Shown: positions 1 to 7,909 of the stretch, piece by piece | Position numbering within the stretch: the first letter of the stretch is position 1 | Layout: each line of letters begins with the position of its first letter | Assembly: GCF_009498035.1 (NCBI RefSeq) | Contig: NZ_CP034550.1 | Coordinates: 1,550,001 to 1,614,000 of the forward strand | Length of the DNA: 64,000 nt | Source: Saccharothrix syringae | GTDB lineage: Bacteria; Actinomycetota; Actinomycetes; Mycobacteriales; Pseudonocardiaceae | Direction: 5' to 3' | The notes under the pieces: model-generated | The model's input: only the letters and a program-made list of their open reading frames with translations | Database searches by the model: none | What the model was told of the DNA's origin: nothing | Program-made: the position numbers and the translations under genes

Positions 1-1
1 C

Positions 2-580
2 GGGGCGGACGCCCTGCTGTGGTTGGGGGAACGGGTCACCGGCTGGGGTCGGGTGTCCGTGGTCGAGGCGCTGTGCCGCGTCGGTGGTGAGCGGGCGCGG
101 CCCTGGCTGCTGCGCCGGGCCTGCGACGGGGACTTCCTCAACGCCTACTTCGCGGGGGAGGTGGCCACCGCCGCGCACCTGCACCACGCCATCACCACCG
201 GGTCCGACGACGCGCTGGTCGACCACACCGGGCGGCTGCTGGTGGTCCTCGGCTGCGCGAGCGGGATGGGCACGACCCTGGGGGGCTACCCGCCTGCGCG
301 CGCGGTGGTCGAGGCGCACGCAGGTCACCTCGCCCGGCAGGCGCCGACGGCCGACAGGTTCGCCACGGCGGTGTCCATCGCCTCCGACCTGGCCGGCCCG
401 AAGGCGGTCGCGGGCGCCACCCGGGAGCAGCGGGACGACCTGGTGGAGCGCTACCGGGCCGTGCTGGACCGGGACGCCTGGTGCGCGGTGGTCCGGCCGC
501 TGCCCGCCGACCCGGGGGACCGGTACGCGTGGCTGCCCCGCGCCGGGGCGGCCCTGGGGCTCAGGGCGTTCGGGGCCTGA
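2..580 (+). CDS. Hypothetical protein, 5' partial
   Basis: The reading frame is open to the left edge of the window, so the start lies outside; a TTG at 23 is an internal possibility only. The visible part of about 190 residues is alpha-helical in character, with Ala/Leu/Arg-rich segments such as WLLRRACDGDFLNAYFAGE, and resembles helical-repeat (HEAT-like) proteins, but I do not recognise a family. It has no signal peptide or membrane segment in the visible part. It ends 148 bases before era on the same strand, and era has its own promoter-like hexamer, so the two need not be co-transcribed. Confidence 0.6.
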   Translation, partial: GADALLWLGERVTGWGRVSVVEALCRVGGERARPWLLRRACDGDFLNAYFAGEVATAAHLHHAITTGSDDALVDHTGRLLVVLGCASGMGTTLGGYPPARAVVEAHAGHLARQAPTADRFATAVSIASDLAGPKAVAGATREQRDDLVERYRAVLDRDAWCAVVRPLPADPGDRYAWLPRAGAALGLRAFGA

Positions 581-633
581 GGGGGTTCGGTGGAGCGGCG
601 CCCCCGGGGTCGGGGTGACCTGGGTCCGGGGGC

Positions 634-693
634 GCGGTCGAGGGCGGCGCGGTCGGGAGCGGTGCGGTCTGGAGCGGTGCGGTCGAGGGCGGC
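634..693. repeat. Four tandem 15-bp repeats upstream of era
   Basis: Four consecutive 15-bp units (634-648, 649-663, 664-678, 679-693) follow the pattern GCGGTCGRGRGCGGY; units 1 and 4 are identical. They fill the intergenic space between the partial first gene and era, just upstream of the putative era -10 hexamer at 717-722. Confidence 0.7.
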
Positions 694-716
694 GCGGCGC
701 TGTCGGTGCGACCGGG

Positions 717-728
717 GACAATGGCGGG
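717..728 (+). promoter_or_regulatory. Putative leaderless promoter of era
   Basis: GACAAT at 717-722 is followed by six bases and then ATG at 729. This spacing would put the transcription start at the start codon. No convincing Shine-Dalgarno sequence is present. It is one of a series of identical arrangements in this window. Confidence 0.4.
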
Positions 729-1625
729 ATGGATGGTTACCGCTCCGGGTTCGCGTGCTTCGTCGGCCGCCCCAACGCCGGCAAGTCGACGCTGACCAAC
801 GCGCTGGTCGGGACCAAGGTCGCGATCACCTCCAGCAAGCCGCAGACCACCCGCCACACCATCCGCGGCATCGTGCACCGCGAGGACGGCCAGCTCGTGC
901 TGGTGGACACGCCCGGCCTGCACCGCCCGCGCACCCTGCTCGGCCAGCGCCTCAACGACCTGGTCCGGGAGACCTGGTCGGAGGTCGACGTGGTCGGGTT
1001 CTGCGTGCCCGCGGACCAGAAGGTCGGCCCGGGCGACCGGTTCATCGCGGGCGAGCTGGAGAAGATCGCCAAGCGCACCCCGGTCATCGGCATCGTCACC
1101 AAGACCGACCTGGTGGGCCAGCAGCAGGTCGCCGAGCAGCTGCTGGCGCTGCAGCAGGTGATGGACTTCGCCGAGCTGATCCCGGTGTCCGCGGTGGACG
1201 GCTACCAGGTCGACACCCTGGCCGAGCTGCTGGTCGGCAAGCTGCCGGAGGGCCCGCCGCTGTACCCGGACGGCGAGCTGACCGACGAGCCCGAGCAGAC
1301 GCTGGTGGCCGAGCTGATCCGGGAGGCCGCGCTGGAGGGCGTGCGCGACGAGCTGCCGCACTCGATCGCGGTGGTGGTGGAGGAGATGGCGCCCCGCGAG
1401 GGCCGCGACGACCTGGTCGACATTCACGCGAACGTGTTCGTCGAGCGCCCCAGCCAGAAGGCGATCATCCTCGGGCACCGCGGCGAGCGGCTCAAGCAGG
1501 TCGGCATCACCTCGCGCCGCCAGATCGAGAAGCTGCTGGGCACGCGCGTCTACCTGGACCTGCACATCAAGATCGCCAAGGACTGGCAGCGCGATCCGAA
1601 GCAGCTGCGCCGCCTGGGGTTCTAG
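729..1625 (+). CDS. era: GTPase Era
   Basis: Era is an essential GTPase that binds the 3' end of 16S rRNA and helps 30S subunit assembly. The 298-residue product has the usual length. The G1 loop GRPNAGKST is at residues 13-21, G3 DTPG at 60-63, G4 TKTD near 124-127, and a C-terminal KH domain holds the segment GHRGERLKQVG. The ATG at 729 was chosen because family homology begins there and a promoter-like hexamer lies six bases upstream; longer frames to the left are non-homologous. The stop overlaps the recO GTG by one base, so era and recO are translationally coupled. Confidence 0.96.
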   Translation: MDGYRSGFACFVGRPNAGKSTLTNALVGTKVAITSSKPQTTRHTIRGIVHREDGQLVLVDTPGLHRPRTLLGQRLNDLVRETWSEVDVVGFCVPADQKVGPGDRFIAGELEKIAKRTPVIGIVTKTDLVGQQQVAEQLLALQQVMDFAELIPVSAVDGYQVDTLAELLVGKLPEGPPLYPDGELTDEPEQTLVAELIREAALEGVRDELPHSIAVVVEEMAPREGRDDLVDIHANVFVERPSQKAIILGHRGERLKQVGITSRRQIEKLLGTRVYLDLHIKIAKDWQRDPKQLRRLGF

Positions 1626-2377
1626 TGGCCAACCTCTACCGGGACACCGGGGTGGTGCTGCGGGTGCAGAAGCTCGGCGAGGCCGACCGCATCATCACGC
1701 TGCTGACCCAGCGGCACGGCAAGGTGCGCGCGGTCGCCAAGGGCGTGCGCCGCACCTCGTCCCGGTTCGGCGCGCGGCTGGAGCCGTTCGCGCACGTCGA
1801 CGTGCAGTTCTACCCGGGCCGGTCGCTGGACGTGGTGACCCAGGTGGAGACCGTGGACGCGTTCGGGGTGGACCTGGTGGACGACTACCAGCGCTACACG
1901 GCCGCGTGCGCGGTGCTGGAGACCGCCGACCGGCTCACCGCCGAGGAGGGCGAACCGGCGCTGCGGCTGTACCTGCTGGTCACGGGCGCGCTGCGGGCGC
2001 TGGCGGCCAAGGAGCGGGACGCCTCGCTGGTGCTGGACGCGTTCCTGCTGCGGGCGATGGCGTTCGCCGGCTGGGCGCCCGCGGTGGACGAGTGCGCCCG
2101 CTGCGGCGACCCGGGCCCGCACCGGGCGTTCAACGTGCACGCGGGCGGCATGGTGTGCCCGCGGTGCCGCCCGCCGGGCAGCGCCTCGCCGTCCGCGGAC
2201 ACCCTGAGCCTGCTCTCGGCCCTGCTGCACGGCCGGTGGGACGTGGTGGACGCCATCCCGACCGCCGCCCGGCGCGACGCGGGCGGGCTGGTCGCCGCGC
2301 ACCTCCAGTGGCACCTGGAGCGGCAGCTCCGCTCGTTGCCCTTGGTCGAGCGCAGGGCGCAGCCGAGCGGGGGTTAG
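1625..2377 (+). CDS. recO: DNA repair protein RecO
   Basis: RecO mediates RecA loading on SSB-coated DNA in RecF-pathway recombinational repair, with RecR. The 250-residue product starts with the N-terminal OB-fold segment (YRDTGVVLRVQKLGEADRI) and carries the zinc-binding pairs CARC and CPRC near residues 157-180. The GTG start overlaps the era stop codon (TAGTG). Era-recO-uppS order is the same as in M. tuberculosis. The predicted length is typical for actinobacterial RecO. Confidence 0.95.
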   Translation: MANLYRDTGVVLRVQKLGEADRIITLLTQRHGKVRAVAKGVRRTSSRFGARLEPFAHVDVQFYPGRSLDVVTQVETVDAFGVDLVDDYQRYTAACAVLETADRLTAEEGEPALRLYLLVTGALRALAAKERDASLVLDAFLLRAMAFAGWAPAVDECARCGDPGPHRAFNVHAGGMVCPRCRPPGSASPSADTLSLLSALLHGRWDVVDAIPTAARRDAGGLVAAHLQWHLERQLRSLPLVERRAQPSGG

Positions 2378-2416
2378 GCTCGCCCGTCCCCACTTGAGCA
2401 CCCCGAGAGGACGACC

Positions 2417-3238
2417 ATGCTTCGCCGACGGCGGGCGGACCGCGTCCAGCGCGTCCCCCGACCCCCGGAACCGCACCCCTCCGGCGCCACGCCACCCGAC
2501 ATCCCGGCCGACCTGGTGCCCAGGCACATAGCCATCGTGATGGACGGCAACGGCCGCTGGGCCAACCAGCGCGGCCTGTCCCGCATCGAGGGGCACAAGC
2601 GCGGCGAGGCCGTGGTGGTCGAGGCGGCCAGGGGCGCCATCGAGCTGGGCGTGAAGTGGCTGTCGCTGTACGCGTTCTCCACCGAGAACTGGCGCCGCAG
2701 CCCCGACGAGGTGCGCTTCCTCATGGGGTTCAGCCGCGACGTGATCCACCACCGCACCGACGAGCTGGACGAGCTGGGCGTGCGGGTGCGCTGGGCCGGC
2801 CGCCGGCCGCGGCTGTGGCGCAGCGTCATCAAGGAGCTGGAGGTCGCCGAGGAGCGCACGCGGGACAACGACGTGCTCAACCTGGCGATGTGCATCAACT
2901 ACGGCGGGCGCGCCGAGGTCGGCGACGCGGCGCGGGAGATCGCCCGGCTGGCGGCCGCCGGGCAGCTCAACCCCGAGAAGGTGGACGAGCGCACCGTGGC
3001 CCGCTACCTGTACCAGCCCGACATGCCCGACGTGGACCTGTTCATCCGCCCGTCGGGCGAGAAGCGCACCTCGAACTTCCTGCTGTGGCAGTCGGCGTAC
3101 GCGGAGATGGTGTTCCAGGACATCCTGTGGCCCGACTTCGACCGGTTGGACCTGTGGCGGGCCTGCGAGGCTTACGCCCGGCGCGACCGGCGCTTCGGCG
3201 GTGCCGTGGACAAGCCCGACGTGGAGGTGGCCGAGTGA
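2417..3238 (+). CDS. uppS: Isoprenyl (Z-polyprenyl) diphosphate synthase
   Basis: This cis-prenyltransferase condenses isopentenyl diphosphate onto an allylic primer to make the polyprenyl phosphate carrier for cell-wall synthesis. The 273 residues contain the P-loop-like [10 protein letters not shown] near 40-49 with the catalytic Asp, the FSTENW motif, and the C-terminal [14 protein letters not shown] block. The first 30 residues are a Pro/Arg-rich extension common in actinobacteria. GAGAGGA upstream of the ATG is a plausible ribosome site. Actinobacteria have several paralogues of different chain length, so the exact product (decaprenyl or shorter) is not settled by sequence. Confidence 0.94.
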   Translation: MLRRRRADRVQRVPRPPEPHPSGATPPDIPADLVPRHIAIVMDGNGRWANQRGLSRIEGHKRGEAVVVEAARGAIELGVKWLSLYAFSTENWRRSPDEVRFLMGFSRDVIHHRTDELDELGVRVRWAGRRPRLWRSVIKELEVAEERTRDNDVLNLAMCINYGGRAEVGDAAREIARLAAAGQLNPEKVDERTVARYLYQPDMPDVDLFIRPSGEKRTSNFLLWQSAYAEMVFQDILWPDFDRLDLWRACEAYARRDRRFGGAVDKPDVEVAE

Positions 3239-3660
3239 GCGACGACGCCGAGGTGACCGGGCGGCTGCTGACCGCGGCCCGCGAGGCGCTGGAGATGTTC
3301 CACGAGGTGCACGTGGACGACGACGGCGCGCTGAGCTTCCGGCACGGCGACGTGCCGTGCGCGGTGCAGGCGATGCGGCTGGCCGAGGGCCTGACCGTGC
3401 TCAGCCTGACCTGCGTGGTGGCGTGGGACCTGCCCAACGACCCGAAGCTGGCCGGTTCGGCGGCCGAGCGCGCCGGCCAGGGCCTGTTCGGCACGCTCGG
3501 CGTGATCCACACCGAGCGGGGCATGGACGTGACGCTGCGGTACGCCTTCCCGGCCGAGGGGCTGAAGGCGGAGCCGCTGAGCACGCTGCTGATGCTGGTC
3601 GTGTCGACCGCCTCGCAGCTGCGCAACGAGCTGCTGGCCGGAACCGGGGGAGGGGCCTGA
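3235..3660 (+). CDS. Conserved hypothetical protein, possibly YbjN-like
   Basis: The 141-residue product begins at a GTG that overlaps the uppS stop (GTGA), so it is translationally coupled to uppS. It is a small soluble alpha/beta protein; the pattern of a helical start, a strand carrying [13 protein letters not shown] and a hydrophobic C-terminal helix ([16 protein letters not shown]) resembles YbjN or secretion-chaperone folds, which is only a fold-level impression. No catalytic motif is seen. Its position downstream of uppS suggests co-expression with the housekeeping operon, not a specific role. Confidence 0.8.
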   Translation: MSDDAEVTGRLLTAAREALEMFHEVHVDDDGALSFRHGDVPCAVQAMRLAEGLTVLSLTCVVAWDLPNDPKLAGSAAERAGQGLFGTLGVIHTERGMDVTLRYAFPAEGLKAEPLSTLLMLVVSTASQLRNELLAGTGGGA

Positions 3661-3920
3661 TGGCCGGGGTGATCGTGTACGAGCCGGACGACGAGTCCGA
3701 GGTCGAGGGCCTGCCGTGGGCGGTGACGTTCGAGGCGTCGGCGGGTGAGGACTGGGCGCCGTTCGTGTGCGGGCCCTACGAGCGCGACGAGGCCGTGCGG
3801 CTGGCCGAGGAGGTGCTGGCGGGCGGTCGCGGCGTGACGGCCGTGGTGGAGCCGCTGCTGCCGCTGCGCGAGGCGGCCGACGTGCTGGCCACCATCGAGG
3901 AGTTGCGCGAGGAGGGCTGA
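3660..3920 (+). CDS. Small acidic hypothetical protein
   Basis: An 86-residue acidic protein starts at an ATG that shares its A with the preceding TGA stop (ATGA overlap), making it the last member of the era-recO-uppS run. It has a beta-rich N-terminal half (VIVYEPDD, PWAVTFEA) and a C-terminal helix (EAADVLATIEEL). There are no cysteine pairs, signal peptide or membrane segments. I do not recognise a family. A strong inverted repeat follows ten bases after the stop. Confidence 0.75.
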   Translation: MAGVIVYEPDDESEVEGLPWAVTFEASAGEDWAPFVCGPYERDEAVRLAEEVLAGGRGVTAVVEPLLPLREAADVLATIEELREEG

Positions 3921-3929
3921 GCCGGGCCC

Positions 3930-3973
3930 GGCCGTCACGACCCCGGGCCGTCGCCCGATCGGTCGTGACGGCC
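3930..3973 (+). terminator. Inverted repeat, probable terminator
   Basis: GGCCGTCACGACC at 3930-3942 is perfectly complementary to GGTCGTGACGGCC at 3961-3973, with an 18-base spacer. It sits ten bases after the last gene of the era operon. There is no U-tract, which is usual in high-GC actinobacteria. The right arm overlaps a segment repeated upstream of the second secreted paralogue, so an operator role is an alternative. Confidence 0.6.
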
Positions 3974-4031
3974 CGGCGCGGTGGCCGGCTACGTTGGCCG
4001 GGTCGTCGTCCCGAGTGGGAGGAGCCCCGTC

Positions 4032-4460
4032 ATGAGAGCCGCCGCACGCGCTGCTTTATGCGCCACCGCGATCGTCGCCGCCACCTGCGTCGCCACGCCC
4101 ACCGCCTCGGCCGCGGCGAGCGTGACCGTCACCGGTGCCTCCCTCGACGGCTACCCCTACGGCGTCATGACGGCCTCGGGCACCGCCACCTGCTCCACCA
4201 CCTCGGGCACGGCCACGCTGGAGGTCTCGGCCAACCAGATCTTCGGGGGTCACCTCGCGGCCGGCCAGGGCAGCACCACCATCTCGTGCGCCCAGCAGCC
4301 CGCCTACTGGACGGTGACGCTGGGGCCTCAGCCGAACACCTGCCCCGGCAACCCCTGGTACGGCTACTGCTTCCAGAGCAGGTCGTTCGCCCAGGTCTTC
4401 GCGGTCCTCACGGTGGGCGGGGCGTTCGAGGCGGTCGGGTCCGCGTCGGTCAACACCTGA
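4032..4460 (+). CDS. Secreted protein, tandem paralogue 1
   Basis: The product of 142 residues begins MRAAARAALCATAIVAATC and has a Sec signal peptide ending around TASA-A (residues 26-30). The mature part is about 110 residues, beta-rich, with four cysteines (TATCS, ISCA, NTCPG, YGYCF) likely to form two disulfides. The ATG at 4032 follows GTGGGAGGAG at good spacing; the longer frame from 3981 lacks a ribosome site and would bury the signal peptide. The next gene is a clear paralogue with the same cysteine layout. No family is recognised; a small exported binding protein is possible. Confidence 0.82.
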   Translation: MRAAARAALCATAIVAATCVATPTASAAASVTVTGASLDGYPYGVMTASGTATCSTTSGTATLEVSANQIFGGHLAAGQGSTTISCAQQPAYWTVTLGPQPNTCPGNPWYGYCFQSRSFAQVFAVLTVGGAFEAVGSASVNT

Positions 4461-4555
4461 TCCGGCCGGTGCGTGATCGCCCGATCGGTCGTGCCGGTCC
4501 GCCGGGGCTCCTGGCTAGCGTGGGACCTCGTCGTCGCGTCCCGGGAGGAGCCCCG

Positions 4556-4990
4556 ATGAGACCGAGAACCCGAGCGATCCTGTGCGCGGCCGCCACGGTC
4601 GCGGCCACCTGCCTCGCCGCCCCCGCCGCCTCGGCCGCCACCGGGAGCGTGAACGTGGAGGGCGGGTTCCTCCAAGGCGCCACCCCCTACTACGGCGTCC
4701 TGGTCGTCCAGGGCACGGCCACCTGCTCCGGCGCCTCCGCCCCGGCCGTCATCGAGGTCGAGGCCGTCCAGCTCATCGGTCACAACGCGAGCGGCGAGGG
4801 TTTCACCGTCGTCCAGTGCGACGGGCAGCCGAAGCAGTGGGAGGTGCGGCTGGGCCCGAAGGAGGCCGACTGCCTCGTCGGCGTCGAGCCGTACTGCTTC
4901 AGGGCCAAGACGGGGGTGACCTACGCCTTCGCCGACCTCGTCGTGGACGGCGTGCTCGTGGACGACTCGAGCGCGCGGATGCCCACCTGA
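4556..4990 (+). CDS. Secreted protein, tandem paralogue 2
   Basis: This 144-residue protein has a signal peptide (MRPRTRAILCAAATVAATC, cleavage near ASA-A) and a mature part that matches the preceding gene over its length: G-x-Y-G-V near residue 43, a G-TATCS block, a single Cys before Q-P, LGP-x5-C and a C-terminal LVVDGV segment. It is preceded by CGGGAGGAG. The upstream 80 bases also resemble those of paralogue 1, including the shared TCGCCCGATCGGTCGTG, so gene and promoter were duplicated together. Function unknown. Confidence 0.82.
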   Translation: MRPRTRAILCAAATVAATCLAAPAASAATGSVNVEGGFLQGATPYYGVLVVQGTATCSGASAPAVIEVEAVQLIGHNASGEGFTVVQCDGQPKQWEVRLGPKEADCLVGVEPYCFRAKTGVTYAFADLVVDGVLVDDSSARMPT

Positions 4991-5032
4991 CCCGCCGGGG
5001 CGGCGTTCGCGTGGCGCGGGGAGCGGTTCTGG

Positions 5033-5058
5033 CATCATCTCGAAAGTGACAATCACTG
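5033..5058 (+). promoter_or_regulatory. Putative promoter and operator of zinc-module permease
   Basis: CATCAT at 5033-5038 could be a -10 hexamer placing the transcript start at GTG 5046. AGTGACAATCACT (5045-5057) is a 5-3-5 perfect inverted repeat covering the start codon. Neighbouring metal regulators make a metal-responsive operator plausible, but it is only half similar to known Zur boxes. Confidence 0.3.
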
Positions 5059-6056
5059 GCGAAATCCGGGGACCGGGTCCGCGCCGCACCCCGCCGCGGT
5101 GGCGGGTGACCTCGCTGGAGGTGCTCTGCGGCCTGCTGGTGCTCGCGCTGGTGCTGCAGGACTGGCTGGTCGGCGTGCTCGACGTGCCGGTGCTGCGCAC
5201 CGCGTCCACGGTGTTCGTGGCGGTGTGCGTGCAGGCCCTGCCGTTCCTGGTGCTCGGGGTGCTGATCAGCGGCGCGATCGCGGCGTTCGTGCCGGCGAGC
5301 GCGCTGCGGCGGCTGCTGCCGAGCCGGACGGCGCTGGCCGTGCCCGTCGCCGGGGTCGCCGGGGTGGCGCTGCCGGGGTGCGAGTGCGCGTCCGTGCCGG
5401 TCGCGCGGCGGCTGATGCAGCAGGGCGTGGCACCCGCGGTGGCGCTGTCGTTCCTGCTCGCGGCGCCCGCGGTGAACCCGGTGGTGCTGGTGTCCACGGC
5501 CGTGGCGTTCCGGGACGCGCCCATGGTGGTGCCCGCCCGGTTCGCCGGGTCGCTGCTGACCGCCGTGGTGATGGGCTGGCTGTGGACGCGGTTCGGCAAG
5601 GCCGGGTGGATCGCCGAACGCGCGCTGCGCCGCCTGCCCGACCACGACGGCAGGTCCCGCTGGCTGGTGTTCGCCGAGACCGCCCGGCACGACCTGGTCG
5701 ACGCGGGCGGCTTCCTGGTCCTGGGCGGGGTGTTCGCGGCGGCGTTCAACGTGCTGGTGCCCCAGTCCTGGCTGGAGGCGCTGGGCGGTCGACTGGTGCT
5801 GTCGATCGTGGTGATGGCGCTGCTGGCCGTGGTGCTGGCGCTGTGCAGCGAGGCCGACGCGTTCGTGGCGGTGTCGATGACCGCGCTGCCGCTGCTGCCG
5901 CGGCTGGTGTTCCTGGTGGTCGGCCCGGCGGTCGACGTCAAGCTCGTCGCGCTCCAGGCGGGCGCGTTCGGCAAGTCCTTCGCGGCGCGCTTCGCCCCGG
6001 CCACGTTCGTGGTGGCGATCGCGTGCGCCCTGGCGGCGGGAGCGGTGTTCCTGTGA
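5046..6056 (+). CDS. Permease, DUF318/YraQ family
   Basis: This 336-residue integral membrane protein has about eight hydrophobic segments and the family signature ALPGCECASVPVARRL near residues 109-124, where the CxC pair may contact metal or thiol. The second half repeats the fold, with a conserved SEADAFVA block. Proteins of this family pair with TIGR03943/DUF1980 partners (as in Bacillus YcgR-YcgQ) and are often under Zur control. Here that partner follows with a GTGA overlap, and zur and smtB-like genes lie convergently just beyond. A role in zinc or other metal transport is inferred from this context and not shown by the sequence alone. Confidence 0.85.
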   Translation: MTITGEIRGPGPRRTPPRWRVTSLEVLCGLLVLALVLQDWLVGVLDVPVLRTASTVFVAVCVQALPFLVLGVLISGAIAAFVPASALRRLLPSRTALAVPVAGVAGVALPGCECASVPVARRLMQQGVAPAVALSFLLAAPAVNPVVLVSTAVAFRDAPMVVPARFAGSLLTAVVMGWLWTRFGKAGWIAERALRRLPDHDGRSRWLVFAETARHDLVDAGGFLVLGGVFAAAFNVLVPQSWLEALGGRLVLSIVVMALLAVVLALCSEADAFVAVSMTALPLLPRLVFLVVGPAVDVKLVALQAGAFGKSFAARFAPATFVVAIACALAAGAVFL

Positions 6057-6763
6057 GGCGCGAGACCCAGAACATCCTGCTGGTCCTGCTCGGCGGCGCG
6101 CTGCTCAAGCTCGCGCTGACCGGCACCTACCTGCGCTACGTCAAGGAGTCCCTGCGACCGTGGCTCGTCGTCACCGGCGCGGTCATGGTGGTGCTGGCGC
6201 TGATCGCCATCGCCCAGGACATCCGGGGCGCGCGGGCCGAGGCGCACGACCACGGCCACGACCACGGCTCGTCGCGCAGCCCGTGGATGCTGCTGCTGCC
6301 CGTGCTCGCGGTGTTCCTGATCAGCCCGCCCGCGCTGGGCGCGGACTCGGTCAACCGGGTCGACGTCAACGCCGCGCAGCGGTCCCAGGTCTCCGGCGGG
6401 TTCGCGCCGCTGCCCTCCGACGAGGTCGTGCCGCTGACCATCGGCGAGTTCGTCACCCGCACCGCGTGGGACGACTCCGGCTCCCTGGACGACCGCGTGG
6501 TCAGGCTGACCGGGTTCGTGGTGCGCCAGGACGCCGACGTGTTCATCGCCCGGCTGACCATCGGCTGCTGCGCGGCCGACGCCCGGCCGGTCAAGGCGCG
6601 CATGGTGGGCCTCGACCTCGCCGCGCTGCCCGACGACCAGTGGGTCGAGGCCACCGGGCGCGTGGTGCCGGGTTCGGCGAGCCCGGCCAGCAAGTACGTG
6701 CCCACGTTCACCGTCAGCGAGGTCCTGCCGATCTCCCCGCCGGAGGACACCTACGAGGGCTGA
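6053..6763 (+). CDS. TIGR03943/DUF1980-type partner of YraQ permease
   Basis: The 236-residue protein has two N-terminal membrane helices (LLVLLGGALLKLAL and LVVTGAVMVVLALIAI), then a His-rich loop HDHGHDHG near residues 64-71, a third helix, and a soluble extracytoplasmic domain with the family motif TIGCCAADARPVKA. The His loop and paired cysteines are likely metal ligands. The GTG start overlaps the permease stop, so the two form one translational unit. The product is inferred to work with the permease in zinc handling or metallochaperone traffic at the membrane. Confidence 0.83.
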   Translation: MRRETQNILLVLLGGALLKLALTGTYLRYVKESLRPWLVVTGAVMVVLALIAIAQDIRGARAEAHDHGHDHGSSRSPWMLLLPVLAVFLISPPALGADSVNRVDVNAAQRSQVSGGFAPLPSDEVVPLTIGEFVTRTAWDDSGSLDDRVVRLTGFVVRQDADVFIARLTIGCCAADARPVKARMVGLDLAALPDDQWVEATGRVVPGSASPASKYVPTFTVSEVLPISPPEDTYEG

Positions 6764-7182
6764 CCGGCCTTGGCGTTGCACTCCCGGCAGGTGCCGAAGA
6801 TCTCCACGGTGTGGCTGACCTCGACGAACCCGTTCTCCGCGGCGACCCGGTCGGCCCACTTCTCCACCGCCGGGCCCTCCACCTCGACCGTGCGGCCGCA
6901 GCCGCGGCACACCAGGTGGTGGTGGTGATGGGCCGAGCAGCGGCGGTAGATCGCCTCGCCCGAGTCGGTGCGCAGCACGTCCACCTCGCCCGCGTCGGCC
7001 AGCGACTGCAGGGTGCGGTAGACCGTGGTCAGCCCGATGCCCTCGCCGCGCTTGCGCAGCTCCTCGTGCAGCTCCTGGGCCGAGCGGAACTCGCCGAGCG
7101 AGTCGAGCAGCTTGGACACGGCGGTGCGCTGCTTGGTCGAACGCAGGCCGGGCACCGAGGTGGGGCGCTCGCTAGTGGTCAC
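6751..7182 (-). CDS. zur: Fur-family regulator, probably Zur
   Basis: The 143-residue product has the Fur winged helix (ELHEELRKRGEGIGLTTVYRTLQSLADAGEVD), the metal segment HHHHHLVCRGCGRTVEV, and a C-terminal CREC zinc pair. Context identifies it as Zur: it is directly downstream of an SmtB-like gene, the same order as M. tuberculosis Rv2358-furB next to glyS, and is convergent with the permease pair. It begins with GTG at 7182 sharing bases with the smtB-like stop (ATGTGA), so the two are coupled. The 3' end overlaps the end of the upstream convergent gene by 13 bases. Confidence 0.88.
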   Translation of the reverse strand: MTTSERPTSVPGLRSTKQRTAVSKLLDSLGEFRSAQELHEELRKRGEGIGLTTVYRTLQSLADAGEVDVLRTDSGEAIYRRCSAHHHHHLVCRGCGRTVEVEGPAVEKWADRVAAENGFVEVSHTVEIFGTCRECNAKAGQPS

Positions 7183-7592
7183 ATCTCCTCCGTGCGGCGG
7201 GTCCGGTCGGTCTCGTTGATACCACGCGGCCCCTCGTCCACGTGGGTCACCGCGTCCACCACGATGTGCGCCAGGTGCTCGTCCACGAGCCGGTAGACGA
7301 CCTCGCGGCCGTGCCGCTCGCCGTGCACCACGCCCGCGGCCTTGAGCACCCGCAGGTGCTGGCTGATCAGCGGCTGGGCCACGCCCAGCGCCTCCACCAG
7401 CTCGTGCACGCACCGGTCGGCCTCGCGCAGCTGGAGCACGATCGCGATGCGCACCGGCGCGGCCAGCGCGCGCAGCAGCTCGCCGGCGGCCGCCAGCGTG
7501 CGCGCGGGCCTGACCGGCACGGGGGCGGGGACCACGCGCTCGGGGGAGTGCACGTGCTCGCCCCGCACTCCGACCGACACGGCGCCTCCCAC
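7179..7592 (-). CDS. smtB: ArsR/SmtB-family zinc-sensing repressor
   Basis: A 137-residue winged-helix repressor with the recognition helix ALGVAQPLISQHLRVLKAAG. The C-terminal helix reads DEHLAHIVVDAVTHVDE, which reproduces exactly the spacing of the alpha-5 zinc site of SmtB (Asp, +2 His, +11 His, +3 Glu), so zinc sensing is well supported. In mycobacteria the equivalent gene represses the smtB-zur operon until zinc binds. Two GTG starts are possible: 7592, or 7580 which has GGGAGG just upstream; the latter removes four residues. Confidence 0.88.
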   Translation of the reverse strand: MGGAVSVGVRGEHVHSPERVVPAPVPVRPARTLAAAGELLRALAAPVRIAIVLQLREADRCVHELVEALGVAQPLISQHLRVLKAAGVVHGERHGREVVYRLVDEHLAHIVVDAVTHVDEGPRGINETDRTRRTEEM

Positions 7593-7625
7593 GTGGTATG
7601 GATTTTCAGCACCGATACTACGGCG

Positions 7626-7892
7626 CTAGACCACCGAGACGGTGATGAGCACCAGCACCGCCAGCACCAGCAGCCGCAGCACGCGCGCGCTGGGGGCCAG
7701 CAAGCGCCAGGTCGTCGCCAGCAGGGCCGCCACGCCCAGCGCCAGCACGCCCAGCAGCACCGCGCCCACCGGGCCGCGCAGCCACACGCCGAGCGCGAAC
7801 AGCGCCAGGACCAGCAGGAACACCGCGGGTGCGGGCACCCGGGCGAGCGGCCCGGCGCCGGGGATCAGGGTCCGCTTGGAGTCACCAGCCAC
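7626..7892 (-). CDS. Small membrane protein (DUF6703-like)
   Basis: An 88-residue protein with a short basic N terminus and two or three hydrophobic helices (PAVFLLVLALFALGVWL, VLLGVLALGVAALLATTW and RLLVLAVLVLITVSVV). It resembles a family of small actinobacterial membrane proteins found beside glyS. The GTG start at 7892 lies only 17 bases from the start of the divergent gene, leaving no room for an untranslated leader. Function unknown. Confidence 0.72.
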   Translation of the reverse strand: MAGDSKRTLIPGAGPLARVPAPAVFLLVLALFALGVWLRGPVGAVLLGVLALGVAALLATTWRLLAPSARVLRLLVLAVLVLITVSVV

Positions 7893-7909
7893 CGTGGCAT
7901 CCTTGCACC
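7893..7909. promoter_or_regulatory. Interleaved divergent leaderless promoters
   Basis: On the plus strand CATCCT (7898-7903) lies six bases before GTG 7910; on the minus strand AAGGAT (7904-7899) lies six bases before GTG 7892. The two -10 candidates overlap on opposite strands, so polymerase could serve only one gene at a time. Confidence 0.4.

Noticed and set aside
84..728. Long N-terminal extension of Era
   Set aside because: The frame is open upstream of 729 but encodes low-complexity Arg/Gly/Pro sequence; Era homology starts at 729. Open frames are common at this GC content.
4364..6910. 848-residue minus-strand frame
   Set aside because: It is antisense to the permease and its partner, low in complexity, and a typical high-GC shadow frame.
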